NCBI GenBank assembly: GCA_020746105.1
Contig: CM036624.1
Span: 26,744,084-26,808,083 of the forward strand
DNA from: Trogon surrucura
Taxonomy: Eukaryota > Chordata > Aves > Trogoniformes > Trogonidae
Length of the DNA: 64,000 nt
Direction of reading: 5' to 3'
Positions 50,783 to 60,900 of this stretch are shown one piece after another (positions within the stretch are counted from its first letter, which is position 1; each line of letters begins with the position of its first letter). The position numbers and the translations under genes were made by a program. Below the pieces are notes generated by a model that saw only the letters and a program-made list of their open reading frames with translations, did not search any database and was not told where the DNA came from.

Positions 50783-51500
50783 CATAGAATCATAGAACAG
50801 TTCAGGTTGGAAAAGACCCTTGGGATCATCGAGTCCAACCATTAACCCTACACTACAAGCTCACCCATAAACCATATCACCCAACACCACCTCTTAGTGA
50901 CACTTAAACTCATCCAGGGATGGGGACTCAACCACCTCCCTAGGCAGTCTGTTCCAGTGTCTGACCACTCTTTCCATGAAGAATTTCTTCCTAATGTCCA
51001 GTCTAAACTTGCCCTGTTGCAACTTGAAACCATTCCTCCTGGCTCTGTCCCTAATTACCTGTGAGAAGAGACCAGCACCAACCTCTCTACAATGTCCTTT
51101 CAAGTAACTGTAGAGCATGATGAGGTCCTCCTTCAGCCTCCTCTTCGTCAAACTGAACAGTCTCAGCTCCCTCAATCGCTTCTCATAAGGTCTATTCTCC
51201 AGACCCTTCACCAGCTTTGTTGCCCTTTTCTGAGCTCACTCCAACACCTCGATACCTCTCCTATACTGAGATGCCCAAAACTGAACACAATACTCAAGGT
51301 GCAGCCTCACCAGTGCTGAGTACAGGGGAACAATCACCTCCCTACTCCTGCTGGTCACACAATTTCTAACACAAGCCAGGATGCCGTTGGCCTTCTTGGC
51401 CACCTGGGCACACTGCTGGCTCATATTCAGCCTCTGTCAATTAGAATGCCCAGGTCCTTTTCTGCCAGACAGCCTTCCAGCCACCCTTCCCCACTGACTA
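50783..51500 (-). mobile_element. CR1 LINE, 3' 700 bp with ORF2 C-terminus (longest copy)
   Basis: On the minus strand the copy runs from an ORF2 segment (WLEGCLAEKDLGIL-like) to the 3' tail (50,783 onward, CATAGAATCATAGAACAG). The open part 51,424-51,239 reads [20 protein letters not shown], and ends EYCVQFWAS...EVLE. After a TGA at 51,238-51,236, the same frame continues to 50,897 with [39 protein letters not shown], and [20 protein letters not shown]. The TGA replaces an arginine codon (CGA in the family), a typical CpG decay. A one-base loss lies just upstream, before the MSQQ segment. Only about 190 codons of ORF2 remain, so it is inactive. It is well preserved and probably one of the younger CR1 copies here. 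Confidence 0.95.
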
Positions 51501-52983
51501 CAAAGGCTTAGATCTCTTTAGGACATGATTTCTGTGACACTGATTAGCAACTGAACATTTCAAAATATTGGCCAACATAAAAGCTACTGAGTCTTTGTAT
51601 ATGATAGCATTTTAGATATGGAGAAGCATAGCCCTTTCTTCCATATGCATTAGCCCTGTACACTTACTGTAGATTAAACTGAGTTCAAACAGACTGATAT
51701 CTTTGTAGGTAGATGTTTGTTAAATCCTGAAGAGAATTAATTTTAGCATTCAGAGACACAAACCGAGTACTAGTATTATGTCTGTTCAGTGTGGTTTTCT
51801 GTACCTGTTTAATAAAAGTGAATCTCTTAAAACTCTGAAAGACATGTCATGAGACATGGTTTGAGACAATGTTTTAAATAATTTTTCCATTTCACAAATT
51901 TTATATTTTCATGAAAAGAGATCAAAAGCACATCTGAATTTTAGCAATTAGTTCCCTCATTCAAAACAAAATCATAGACACCAACTTGACAGTTCTAAGG
52001 CATTACTGCTCTTCTGAATGAAAACAGAGTGAAGCTGGAAGACTGTTGAAGTGACATCCAGTAATTTAGGAGTGAAGCATTTTAATTGCAGAGTACATGA
52101 TGGGTCACAGCAAGTGTGAGACAGAAATGTGTATAGGTGCCTGTGTGTCTGTGCAAGCCCATACATACAACCGATAAAGAAGAGTCCTTTCTGTTCTCAA
52201 ATAACACAAGATCTAAATGCCTCAATAAGAGATATTACTTAAAACGCTGCTTATCCTGAAACCTCCTGAAAAAAAAAAAAAAAAAAAGTGGTATTTCTTT
52301 GGTAGAGTTTGTATATCTCCATCACTCAGAACAGCACAGCTGGGATTGCTCATCATCATGCCATGGAAATAACAGCAAAGGACTCTTCTGTTGGAGTGTG
52401 GAAATGGTTTCTTCGTGGGAACACAGCAAGTTTGACTAATTTCTACTGATAACGTCTGTCCTGACGTCACACACTGTTGTTCACCCCACACCCACCTGCA
52501 GTGAAGCAAGATTACAGAAAAGAATCAGAAAAGATATATGAGCACCAAGGCCTGAAACTGCTGCTTAGTTATGGAAGATTTTGTCATGCTTATTAATCTT
52601 TAAACCTTTAAGCAGCCTTTTTATTTTTCCCCTTTAAATACTCTGGAGTCAGTCAAGCTGCACAGCAACAAGGTGGTGTGCTGGCAGAAAAAAACACCTC
52701 TAAAATTATTTTGTAATCCAAACACATAAGTACACTGCAGCACACTTCATTTTTATGGTTTTAATTTTTATGGGTTTTTTTAGGCTAAAGCTCACAAATA
52801 CCATATGAAGTGCACGGATTGGAAAAAGTACTGCAGCATCTCAGCTTCTCTATGCAGGGAGAGAGGCACCTTTTCTCCACTCTTATAAGAGTGACATGAT
52901 AGCTTGGTTATGTTTCCTACCTTAGAGGTCCAGCTGTGAGATCCATAAAGCAACTATTGAGTGTCTTGCCTCTTTTTCTTTAG
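51501..52983. other. Unique AT-rich DNA
   Basis: No gene was recognised. A20 lies at 52,269-52,288. Confidence 0.5.
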
Positions 52984-53174
52984 GAGTGTCACAATGTGCC
53001 GCTTTCTTTGTGTTGCCCTTATAGCAGTAGTCTTTCTAAAAGCCATTCTTGGTCTGCTGCTGATCATCTTTGCAAGAGAGAATAAGTTGGTTTCAGAGCT
53101 GCTCTGATTTCCACTGCTTTCACTGTGAGCAGAAGCAGGTTCTCTCCCCCGCCTGTAGAAAGTACTTGGCAGAG
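52984..53174 (+). other. Candidate exon with strong splice sites
   Basis: A long pyrimidine tract ending in TAG (TTGCCTCTTTTTCTTTAG, to 52,983) is a strong acceptor. GGCAGAG followed by GTAAGAG (GT at 53,175) is a strong donor. The enclosed 191 bases contain a complete short open frame starting at the first ATG, 11 bases into the segment. Its stop lies 67 bases before the donor, which in a standard mRNA could trigger nonsense-mediated decay. The pairing of two strong sites around a hydrophobic open frame is the basis of the call; transcription is unproven. Confidence 0.35.
52994..53107 (+). CDS. Putative 37-residue single-pass membrane microprotein
   Basis: ATG at 52,994 (A at -3, the first ATG of the candidate exon) opens a 37-codon frame ending in TGA at 53,105-53,107. 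It begins MCRFLCVALIAVVFLK and continues AILGLLLIIFARENKLVSEL. Residues 4-27 form one hydrophobic stretch long enough to span a membrane, broken only by Lys16. A charged ARENK segment follows directly, and the C-terminus is short. Arg3 before and Arg28/Lys31 after the stretch leave the topology open. Size and layout resemble known single-helix micropeptides such as sarcolipin, phospholamban and STRIT1. I see no sequence match to any of them, and I do not recognise the protein. It could be chance: hydrophobic codons are T-rich and common in AT-rich DNA. Function, if any, would be at a membrane; nothing more specific is supported. Confidence 0.28.
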   Translation: MCRFLCVALIAVVFLKAILGLLLIIFARENKLVSELL

Positions 53175-54829
53175 GTAAGAGACAAGTTTCTAAACTCCTG
53201 TCAACCGTTCTTGGAACTAGTACTAGTGCAGATCAAATTCTCCTAATTAAAAACTGACAGTGTGAAACAGACTAGCTTTTTGCTCCAAAGGGATTTGGTA
53301 AAAAGGATAGAAGATGAAGAAATGTTGAGCAGTGAATGCAGTATCATCTCCAGCAAGTCTATCAGAATTGCATCGTTTGCTTTAGCTGGTGGAGGATTTT
53401 TCTTTGCCCTGGGTCCAGCATCATGCACAACAAAGGACATGAGTGCCCAAGATCCTTATTTGCTTTCCATAATCACTATTCAGAGTGGGAGTTGTGTATA
53501 CATCCTTGATAGGACTTTAAATTCAGTTTCATTTGTTGCCAATGGTTTCTCAAGTTGTTTCATGGATGCTAATCCATATTCCAGCTACCTAAGCAATCCT
53601 GGTCCATCCCACTGCAAGGAAGCCTGTCTCCAAAATAAGCAGATGAACTGAATACCCTCATTCTGCCTGTTCAGGATCACTGCAAGGTACCATGGAATGC
53701 TATTCTCAGGATGAAATTTTCCTAAGTGTTCCTGTATCCTTGTCCCTCATGTGGCCATTGCATACAGAATAATCAAAATGCTTCTGCAGTTAAGCTCTTT
53801 TGCTCCCAATGATGGAAGAAATAGGATTTCAGGATACATTAATACATCCACAAGGAAAATTGGTTATGTACTTCAACTCATTCCATTAAGTTCAGTCCAA
53901 AGGAGGAGCACTTAATGAGCAGTGGTTAGTGGAGCTACTGAGGTGAACAAAATAAAAGAGACTGAGACTGCTACACCTGAGTCAGACAAATCTATTCACA
54001 TCCAGATGCCTCCATGACAATGACTCTATTAAAAGCTCACTCCAGGCAAGGGCTATATGTTCATATCTGAAAGGCCTTTTTGACTGCAATAATATGCAGC
54101 TGGCAGGAAGCATTACAGACCAAGGAAACACTGAGGGAAAGACAGAAAGCTCAGTCACGAGTATCCCAAATATTCAGAGGTTGGTATGAATTTTCAGGAT
54201 GAATGAGAGATGCTTGGCTGTGACCACCCTGCGTGACAAAAGCAGGGGCTTTTGGGAAGGGGCAGGATAGAGAGCACTGGTGCCTCACTAGCTTCTTGCA
54301 CCCTTATGGGGGAAGTATGTGGGAAAGGGAAGCTGGTTACCAGAAGGACAAGTACTGTTCTTTCTCCCGTAACTAGATCAGTTAAACAGTTCAGAAGCCA
54401 GAGCTCTTCATACTCTACCTCTTCTTGGAGGCGCATGAGGCTACATCCCAGCGCAAAGAAGTGAATGCATTGCAGAAGTGAGTTTTGAAAAGTGGAGAGC
54501 TCAGAGAGTATTAATAATAAATAAAGTGCACCTCCGAAAAAAAAACTTTGAGCTTCTTCTCTGAGTTACATGCAGCTATTCGAAGTCAGTAGGAGACATC
54601 TGTTTATAGCTGTGAGCAGAAAGCAGACCTGTGTGCCCAGGCATTATCAGTCCTTTATTCAGCAACACAATATCTGCTTGATAACGCATACACTGTTTTG
54701 TCATTAGTTGTCAGCGCACCTCCCAAAACAAGTTGTCCCTCTGTGGTTTTATAATCATGGGAATATTCTCGATGGCCCTATCAGAGGGGTTTTATTCTGG
54801 CTCCAGACATCTCTGGAAAATAGCCTATT
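53175..54829. other. Non-coding DNA downstream of the candidate exon
   Basis: The open frame at 53,262-53,651 (about 129 codons, same strand) has a hydrophobic middle (ASFALAGGGFFFALGPAS) but no domain that I recognise. Nothing else is distinctive. Confidence 0.4.
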
Positions 54830-54962
54830 GAATCGCATCGGAAACCAGGGCAGAGTTGACTTCCTGGTGGACTCCAAACAATCCCGAGGCTCTCTTCGGC
54901 AAGTACAGCCCGTGCTCCGCTACGCGCAATGCCACGCTGCCTTGCAGCCCGCGTAATCGGCT
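54830..54962. promoter_or_regulatory. CpG-rich mini-patch
   Basis: Twelve CpGs fall within about 126 bases (54,834-54,959), including CTACGCGCAATGCCACG and GCCCGCGTAATCGG, in a region otherwise almost without CpG. A short open frame runs through it on each strand without known domains. It may be a small unmethylated regulatory element or a non-coding exon; this is inferred from composition only. Confidence 0.3.
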
Positions 54963-56899
54963 CCATCTCAGCAACTCCACCCTGACCAAAACGGGTGAGG
55001 AAATAGAAAACTATTGTTCCAGGAGTTTATGCAAGAGCTTGCTGCTTTTTTTTAATTTCTTTTTTTTTTTTTTCTTTTCTCCTTTATTTTAGCCACTACT
55101 TGTAAAGCAGTGACCTGGTTGCTGAAATACCTCCTTATTTCCCTATTTACCTCCTGTTATTTAGAACACCAAATCATTGCTGTGTTTACCTGGAAAGCAA
55201 GAGAGGAAAAAATGTCTATATTGGACAGTTTCTTACTACTGTGAGGTGTCTCCTTGACATTAAACACAAAACAAAAATCCAGAAAGCACAAAGCAAAAAA
55301 ACCCAAGATCCCCAATAAAATCTCCCCTTTTCCAATTACCATATGAAGAAGAAAAAACATTTCCAACTCTGAGGCAGTACCAAATGGTTCAGCAGATTTC
55401 AGACTTCAAGACACTGACAGACTGCAACTCCTGCTGTTTACCAGAGGGATTTAAGAGGCTCTCTCTCTTAAAATAACCATATTTTTGTCTTCCTGAGGGT
55501 CAAAACTTGCCACTTTCACACTACTTTCAGTAGACATTTTAACCGTGCCATACTCAGCCATGTCAAGGGACTCTGAAAGGGCTCTTGAGATTCTTCTGTC
55601 TGAGGCTAAACAGGAAGGATTGGTTGCACTTCTGCAAACATTCCTATCAGACACACTAAAATGCAGGGGAAAGAAAACCCAAACCACTTCACATGGGATA
55701 TTTCACTGCACACAAAAACCCCTTCAGCATATTCTAATGGCAATGTATCAAACTAGATTACATGAGTCATATTTACCTTATGTGATGTGACATTGTAACA
55801 CATGACAGAGTACCTAAAAAATCATTACCCCTCAAGATCTCATAACCCAAACAGAATTTAAAGGCATATTAGTCAGTCACGCCCACCCCCACTCTGCTAT
55901 TATCCACAACAACGGGGGACTTGCTACGATGAATCAGAGCTTAGCAATTCTTTCCCTGTGCACAGGAAATACCAATTAATTGGAAGAGTGACAAAAAAAA
56001 AAAAAAGTCTCTTTACCTGGTAAACAGAATTCAGCAGTGGGATTTTACCTAATGAATAGTATACAGTTAAAGCACTTCGATCTGTGGAGGCGAGAGGTGT
56101 AGAAAGCTGATTAGGTAGCTCATATCCTATTGTTTTTTCATCTGCTGGAAGCTTGATATTTTTAGCAGTCCCCTCACACAGTAGTCACCACAACTGCCAA
56201 ATTTTGTGTCATGCGGTAATGCAGAGAGAGAGTTCCCCAAATTAAGAGAGAAGTAAGACAGGAACAGAGATCCTCGCTCCATCTGGTTTCTCCATAAATA
56301 TTTCATTTCCTCACACTGGACACCTGCCACCTTCTAGTCCCTCGTCGGCTCCCTGTGTCCCACCCCAGCAAACTCCTTGCTCAGCCCCTCTCCCACATCA
56401 GCAGATCCTCATGGCTCTGGCACATCTGGCCATAAATCAGCAAAGGTCCTGACTACTGCTGCATTAAGAATGCTCTGGCTCTTCGTACAGAGTGCACTCC
56501 AGGGCATAGTTCCACTACAAAGCATATTGGATTTAAATTGTTTATCCATCTAAGCCCTAATTTATGATCTCTACAAATTGCTTTAAAAGGAAAGAACCTT
56601 TTATTTGTACCATCTTGGTTTAAAAAACAAGGGAAGATTGTCAAGGGCGCAAAATATTCTGACCATTCCCACTGGAAGCCAATGGGACTTGGACACACAA
56701 GTCTTGTTTACACCTTTGAAACATCTCTTCCATAATTTCATTGAGACCAAAAAACTACAGAATAATCTCTGAACTTAAATACTATCATCAGTGAAAAAAA
56801 AAAAAAAGATCACAGAAGACTTGATCTGACTGCAGGAGCAGTCAGCAGCCCCAGCAGATACTCACTGGCCTGTTTCACCTTGTGATAATGTATAAAACT
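54963..56899. other. Unique non-coding DNA with homopolymers
   Basis: T-rich tract at 55,046-55,090, A14 at 55,993-56,006 and A13 at 56,794-56,806. At 56,661-56,700, CCCACTGGAAGCCAATGGGA resembles the core of ancient palindromic repeats but is too short for a firm call. Confidence 0.5.
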
Positions 56900-56918
56900 G
56901 GGGGGGGGGGGGGGGGGG
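56900..56918 (+). repeat. G19 homopolymer
   Basis: An uninterrupted run of 19 G, followed by AGGGA. It can form intramolecular G-quadruplexes. Long G runs are much rarer than A/T runs in vertebrate DNA and prone to sequencing error, so the exact length is doubtful. Confidence 0.8.
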
Positions 56919-57724
56919 AGGGACAAATATATGACTATGGGTTTGCAAAAGAGAAAAGGGGATGAAAGAGACCTGAGGGAGGAGGGCTACCTCAGAGGAC
57001 ACTGGCAAGATTCAGAGAGAAAAATCCATCATTAGGATTTACTTGATGCTTTAAGGAAACAAGGGCACTTCGTGTTGTCTCGGGTGCTGATGCAGGAAGA
57101 TACTGGAGTCAGAGGCAGACCATTGCCTATGGGCAGGAAAACAAGCAAGAAGCTCTTTGGGAAATTCTCTCTAACTTTAAGGGTTAAACAAATATCAAAA
57201 TATAAAACTTATTCAGGAAAACATCCAAAGGCAGCTGAGAAGAGTGACAACAAACATATGACTGTTTATGGGGAGGGGGATTGGTCAATTACTAAACAAA
57301 GCTAGAGCAGCTTCCCTAGAATTTCATTCAAAATGAAGAAGAATAATATTTTCAGTAAGGAATTGATGGAATCAGATTTTAAAACAAAAGAACGAATCAA
57401 AAACCCAAACACAAAACAACCTCAGCCTTATTTTTCAGAACTTAAACTTTCATTCCTTCTACAAGTGAACAGTATGTGTGGGTGACTAATAACAATCCAG
57501 CCATCTGGACTTCTCTCAGACAAACTCATATTAATTCAAGCTACACAGGAAAAAAAAAAAACAACAGGTTTTTATATATATGTTGTTTGCCTGAGAGCAT
57601 TTGTGAAAATGTTATGGTCTGCAGAACTGTCATGCACTGTCAGCAAAGAGCAAACTTTAGAGCACCTTTAATGTTACACCACAGTGCTGTTGTAGTTGAC
57701 AATTAAAATAGTTAATGTGCAATC
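56919..57724. other. Unique non-coding DNA
   Basis: Nothing recognised apart from A12 at 57,550-57,561. Confidence 0.45.
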
Positions 57725-57950
57725 TCGCCTTTAAGTGTTACGCTAATCAAAATAATGGATTGCGTTTGTATACTGACCCCATAGCTGTATCTCAGTCAGT
57801 GCTCACTGGACAAAAAGTGTTTTTTAATAGCGCCCAGCCGTGACACTTGTAATCGTGGGTTTCTCTAGTGGTAATGTGGAAGGATGTGACTTACTACCAG
57901 CCTCGATGAAGACCTGAGCGTGCTGATGATCTACGCAGGTATTATCTAAG
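57725..57950. promoter_or_regulatory. CpG-retaining AT-rich patch, candidate conserved element
   Basis: Nine CpGs are spread over about 210 bases of moderately AT-rich sequence (for example TTACGCTAATC, ATTGCGTTTG, AGCGCCCAGCCGTGAC, CTACGCAGG), whereas flanking kilobases are nearly CpG-free. At the right end CTACGCAG then GTATTA, and CTAA then GTAAGTG, could be splice donors. Constraint or hypomethylation would explain this; no open frame of interest crosses it. Confidence 0.28.
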
Positions 57951-60900
57951 TAAGTGTGGCTACCAGAGCATCATATTCAACCTCATGGTCTTTCAAACCC
58001 AGAGGCAGCATGAGGGATTTAGTCCCTCTTCATTGCTCCCACAGGCATGCAGTGTTTTCAAGCCTTCTTGCTATTAATATTTCTCAGCTATTTGGAGAAG
58101 TCACCCTCTCCTGTGCTTACCTTTGTGTGAATTTATTGGGCATAAGGAATCGCAGGGCTTATCTGCTTGGCCAATTGTTCAAGGGCAAGTGGGAATACAC
58201 GTTTTTCCCCTCACTTACCCGTGCTCTGTGCTACACAGGCGGCAGCACAAACAGATTCAGTGTATTCAGCATGCCAAGAAATATTGGTACCTTTAGAGTT
58301 GAAACCAGGCCATTTTCCCTTCTCCTCTCATTATCCTTTTGCCTCCAGCTTTTTTTTTTTTTTAATTATTCAGGTTAGAAATAAATGCAGTGGTTATATT
58401 ATGTTAATATCAAACTCATTAATGTTAGGTAGAAAAAATATGGGAGGTAGCCTGCCAAAAGCTAAGCCTTTGCTTTTGCATTCATCCAGTAGAGTTCACT
58501 GAAATGGGAATTCATCCTTCACTCTGGATTAAAATTAACTGCTGGAGTATTTGAGCTGCATAAGGCATACTAGCTCAGAAAACGCTCCTAGAAAAGTACT
58601 ATTCAATATTACTGTGTTATTAGAATTTCAGTTCTGTGACATTATGCAGAAACTGCCTCATTCGAGCTCAAAGACCTAACAAGGAGCTTTGTTATGTGTA
58701 TCAATGGCCAGGTAAGGTGTGCTTCAGCTGACAATGTCTAGCACTATAGACCTTAAACTTGCTGAGGTGTATGTTGTTACCATTAAGTACAACTGCACTA
58801 GAAACACAACACAGATTTGTTCCTCATTTCCAACTCCCTCTCCATGACAAATCCCATTGTTTTCCTTGTCTGCATCCAGAATTTTGTTTGAAAATAAGAC
58901 TCATCCCATTCTAAATCAGAGCAAAGGACCTTTTTTAAAAAAACACGTTCCTGCTTTTAGAGTTTAGGACTAATTTTTGCAAACTTAAAAGAACTAGGCA
59001 AGATGTGGTTCCCAATTCCAGCATTTAATTACAGGGATGAACACTTCCATAAATCATTAATTCTTTTCTGGGAGCAATTTTTGACCCCATGAACGACGAT
59101 ACCATCAATCCAGTTATTTCATTATATTAGTCTATACTATTGCCACATATTATTTCCCTTCCAAAGTGTTTATATAAAATTTATAATGTGATGAAAAGAT
59201 CTTCCCTTTAATTTTTGTATGCAAATGTAAAATCTTGTCCCTTTATTCACAGTATTTGTTCTGGTTAATTGCATTTTAAATGAACATGAAGTAACTACCC
59301 CAAAACATTAGTATAATTCTGCCAGGGCTCTGAGGATTCTGCTGGCAGATGTTGAGAAGTTACAGCATCTCAGATATGAACTGATCTTCACAGATAGCCT
59401 GACTTGTGCACAGAAACAGAGCAGTCCTAGAGAAGGGCTTTGGGGGGCTTTCCTCCACCTCCCCCCGCTTTTCTGATCTGTTTCCAGTGTAGGAAAATTT
59501 AAAGCCCAGCAACAGCTTGAAGAAAAAGAGGCTTTTTTTACAATCACTGTTTTCTCTTTCAGCCAAAACAGCTTCAAAACATACTGAAGACAAAGTTAGA
59601 CAGGCCTGGTTGGCTGAAGTGGCTGTAGGCTCCAAGAGACAGTAATAAAGAGAGCACTGGCAGCCATTCAGCTGAAATAAATCTCAGAAAGAAACAGAAT
59701 AGAAGAGAACATAAGTCCGAATTGATTTTCGGAGGTGTTGTGTCAGCAGCAGTGCTACAAGCCCTCATCTCTCAGAAACCACCTGTATTTCTCCCCCCGG
59801 TATTTGCCCAGGCTGTCCTTGGGCGAGCAGCGAGCATCAGCCATTCCTGAATTCTGGTTGCAATGAGGGCAGCACGTCCCATAGCTGGGATGAAAATAAA
59901 AAAAAATTTAAAAAAACTCAGCTTGATATGAGCAGATAGGTGTTTTGAGGTTGAAGGTGAATTTCTTGGCTACATAACCCCTCCTGAATCCGTCAAAAAG
60001 ACTTAAGAAGTTCTCTGTAATTTTGTGGAAGACTAAACACCTGGAGGGCTCTAATAATTGATGGTAAGAAGAAAGCTCTGTACTTTTGAAGTTAGTTTTC
60101 TATGTGAAATGTATCTAGTGCTATTTAAATAAAATATTATCTCTCCTTTAGTGAAAGACAAGAATAAGAAAAGTATCGAGAAGAATTAGAAAAGTATCAA
60201 GGAGATTTTCCAGCAGCTTCTTATCCTGAAAAGGACATTTCTACTTCTACTCAAGAAATTAATTTGATCTATAGAGCCTTCAAAACTAATTTTAATTCTT
60301 CAGAACTTGCAATAGATTCAGTTATTTAAAATATTAATAAGTGCTCACTTTTAACAACATTTGAGATTGTTATCAGCTCCTCTTCTTCAAACTTCCTGGC
60401 TTTTTTTTTTTTTTGAGTAGTGAAAGGGTTTCAAGCTGGATGTAGCAGTGAGGTTAGAGGTAGAGGAATAAAGAAGGGTATTCTGTAATGCACGATGGCC
60501 TAGGGTATGGAGCATGGGTGGACTAAAGAAAGGGCATATCACAATCTTATCTCCTCCAGAGTAATATCCCTCTAAAGTGTGATTCAGTCATTCACAGATA
60601 AAAGAGTTAGAAATACCATCATTTACGCTAAAAGACCCTCCCCCCAACACACAACACAGAGCAAAATCAAACCAACCAAATGCCCCAAATCACTTAACAC
60701 TGACTCCACTGTGTGAAAACAAAGTCAATATTCAGCGACTGAATTATCTAACAAGAAGTGAATCTTGACTTGGACTGCCTAAAGACAAATACTAATAAAA
60801 AACCTGAATTTCTGTCTCGTGGATAATTTCTGACTTTTATTCTTGAATCAGGATGAAGAGTTGCTTTCTTTCATAAAGTATATTTCTCTTTAGAATGGAA

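Noticed and set aside
50894-51424. Two minus-strand frames with clear protein similarity
   Set aside because: Both are the CR1 ORF2 C-terminus and are annotated as part of the LINE.
53262-53651. 129-codon frame just downstream of the candidate microprotein exon
   Set aside because: No known domain. Its proximity to the candidate exon alone does not support a gene.
59345-59470. Plus-strand segment encoding LFTD..LC-like residues reminiscent of a RhoGEF PH domain
   Set aside because: The similarity is limited to a few residues, needs a gap, and has no convincing splice sites; chance is likely.
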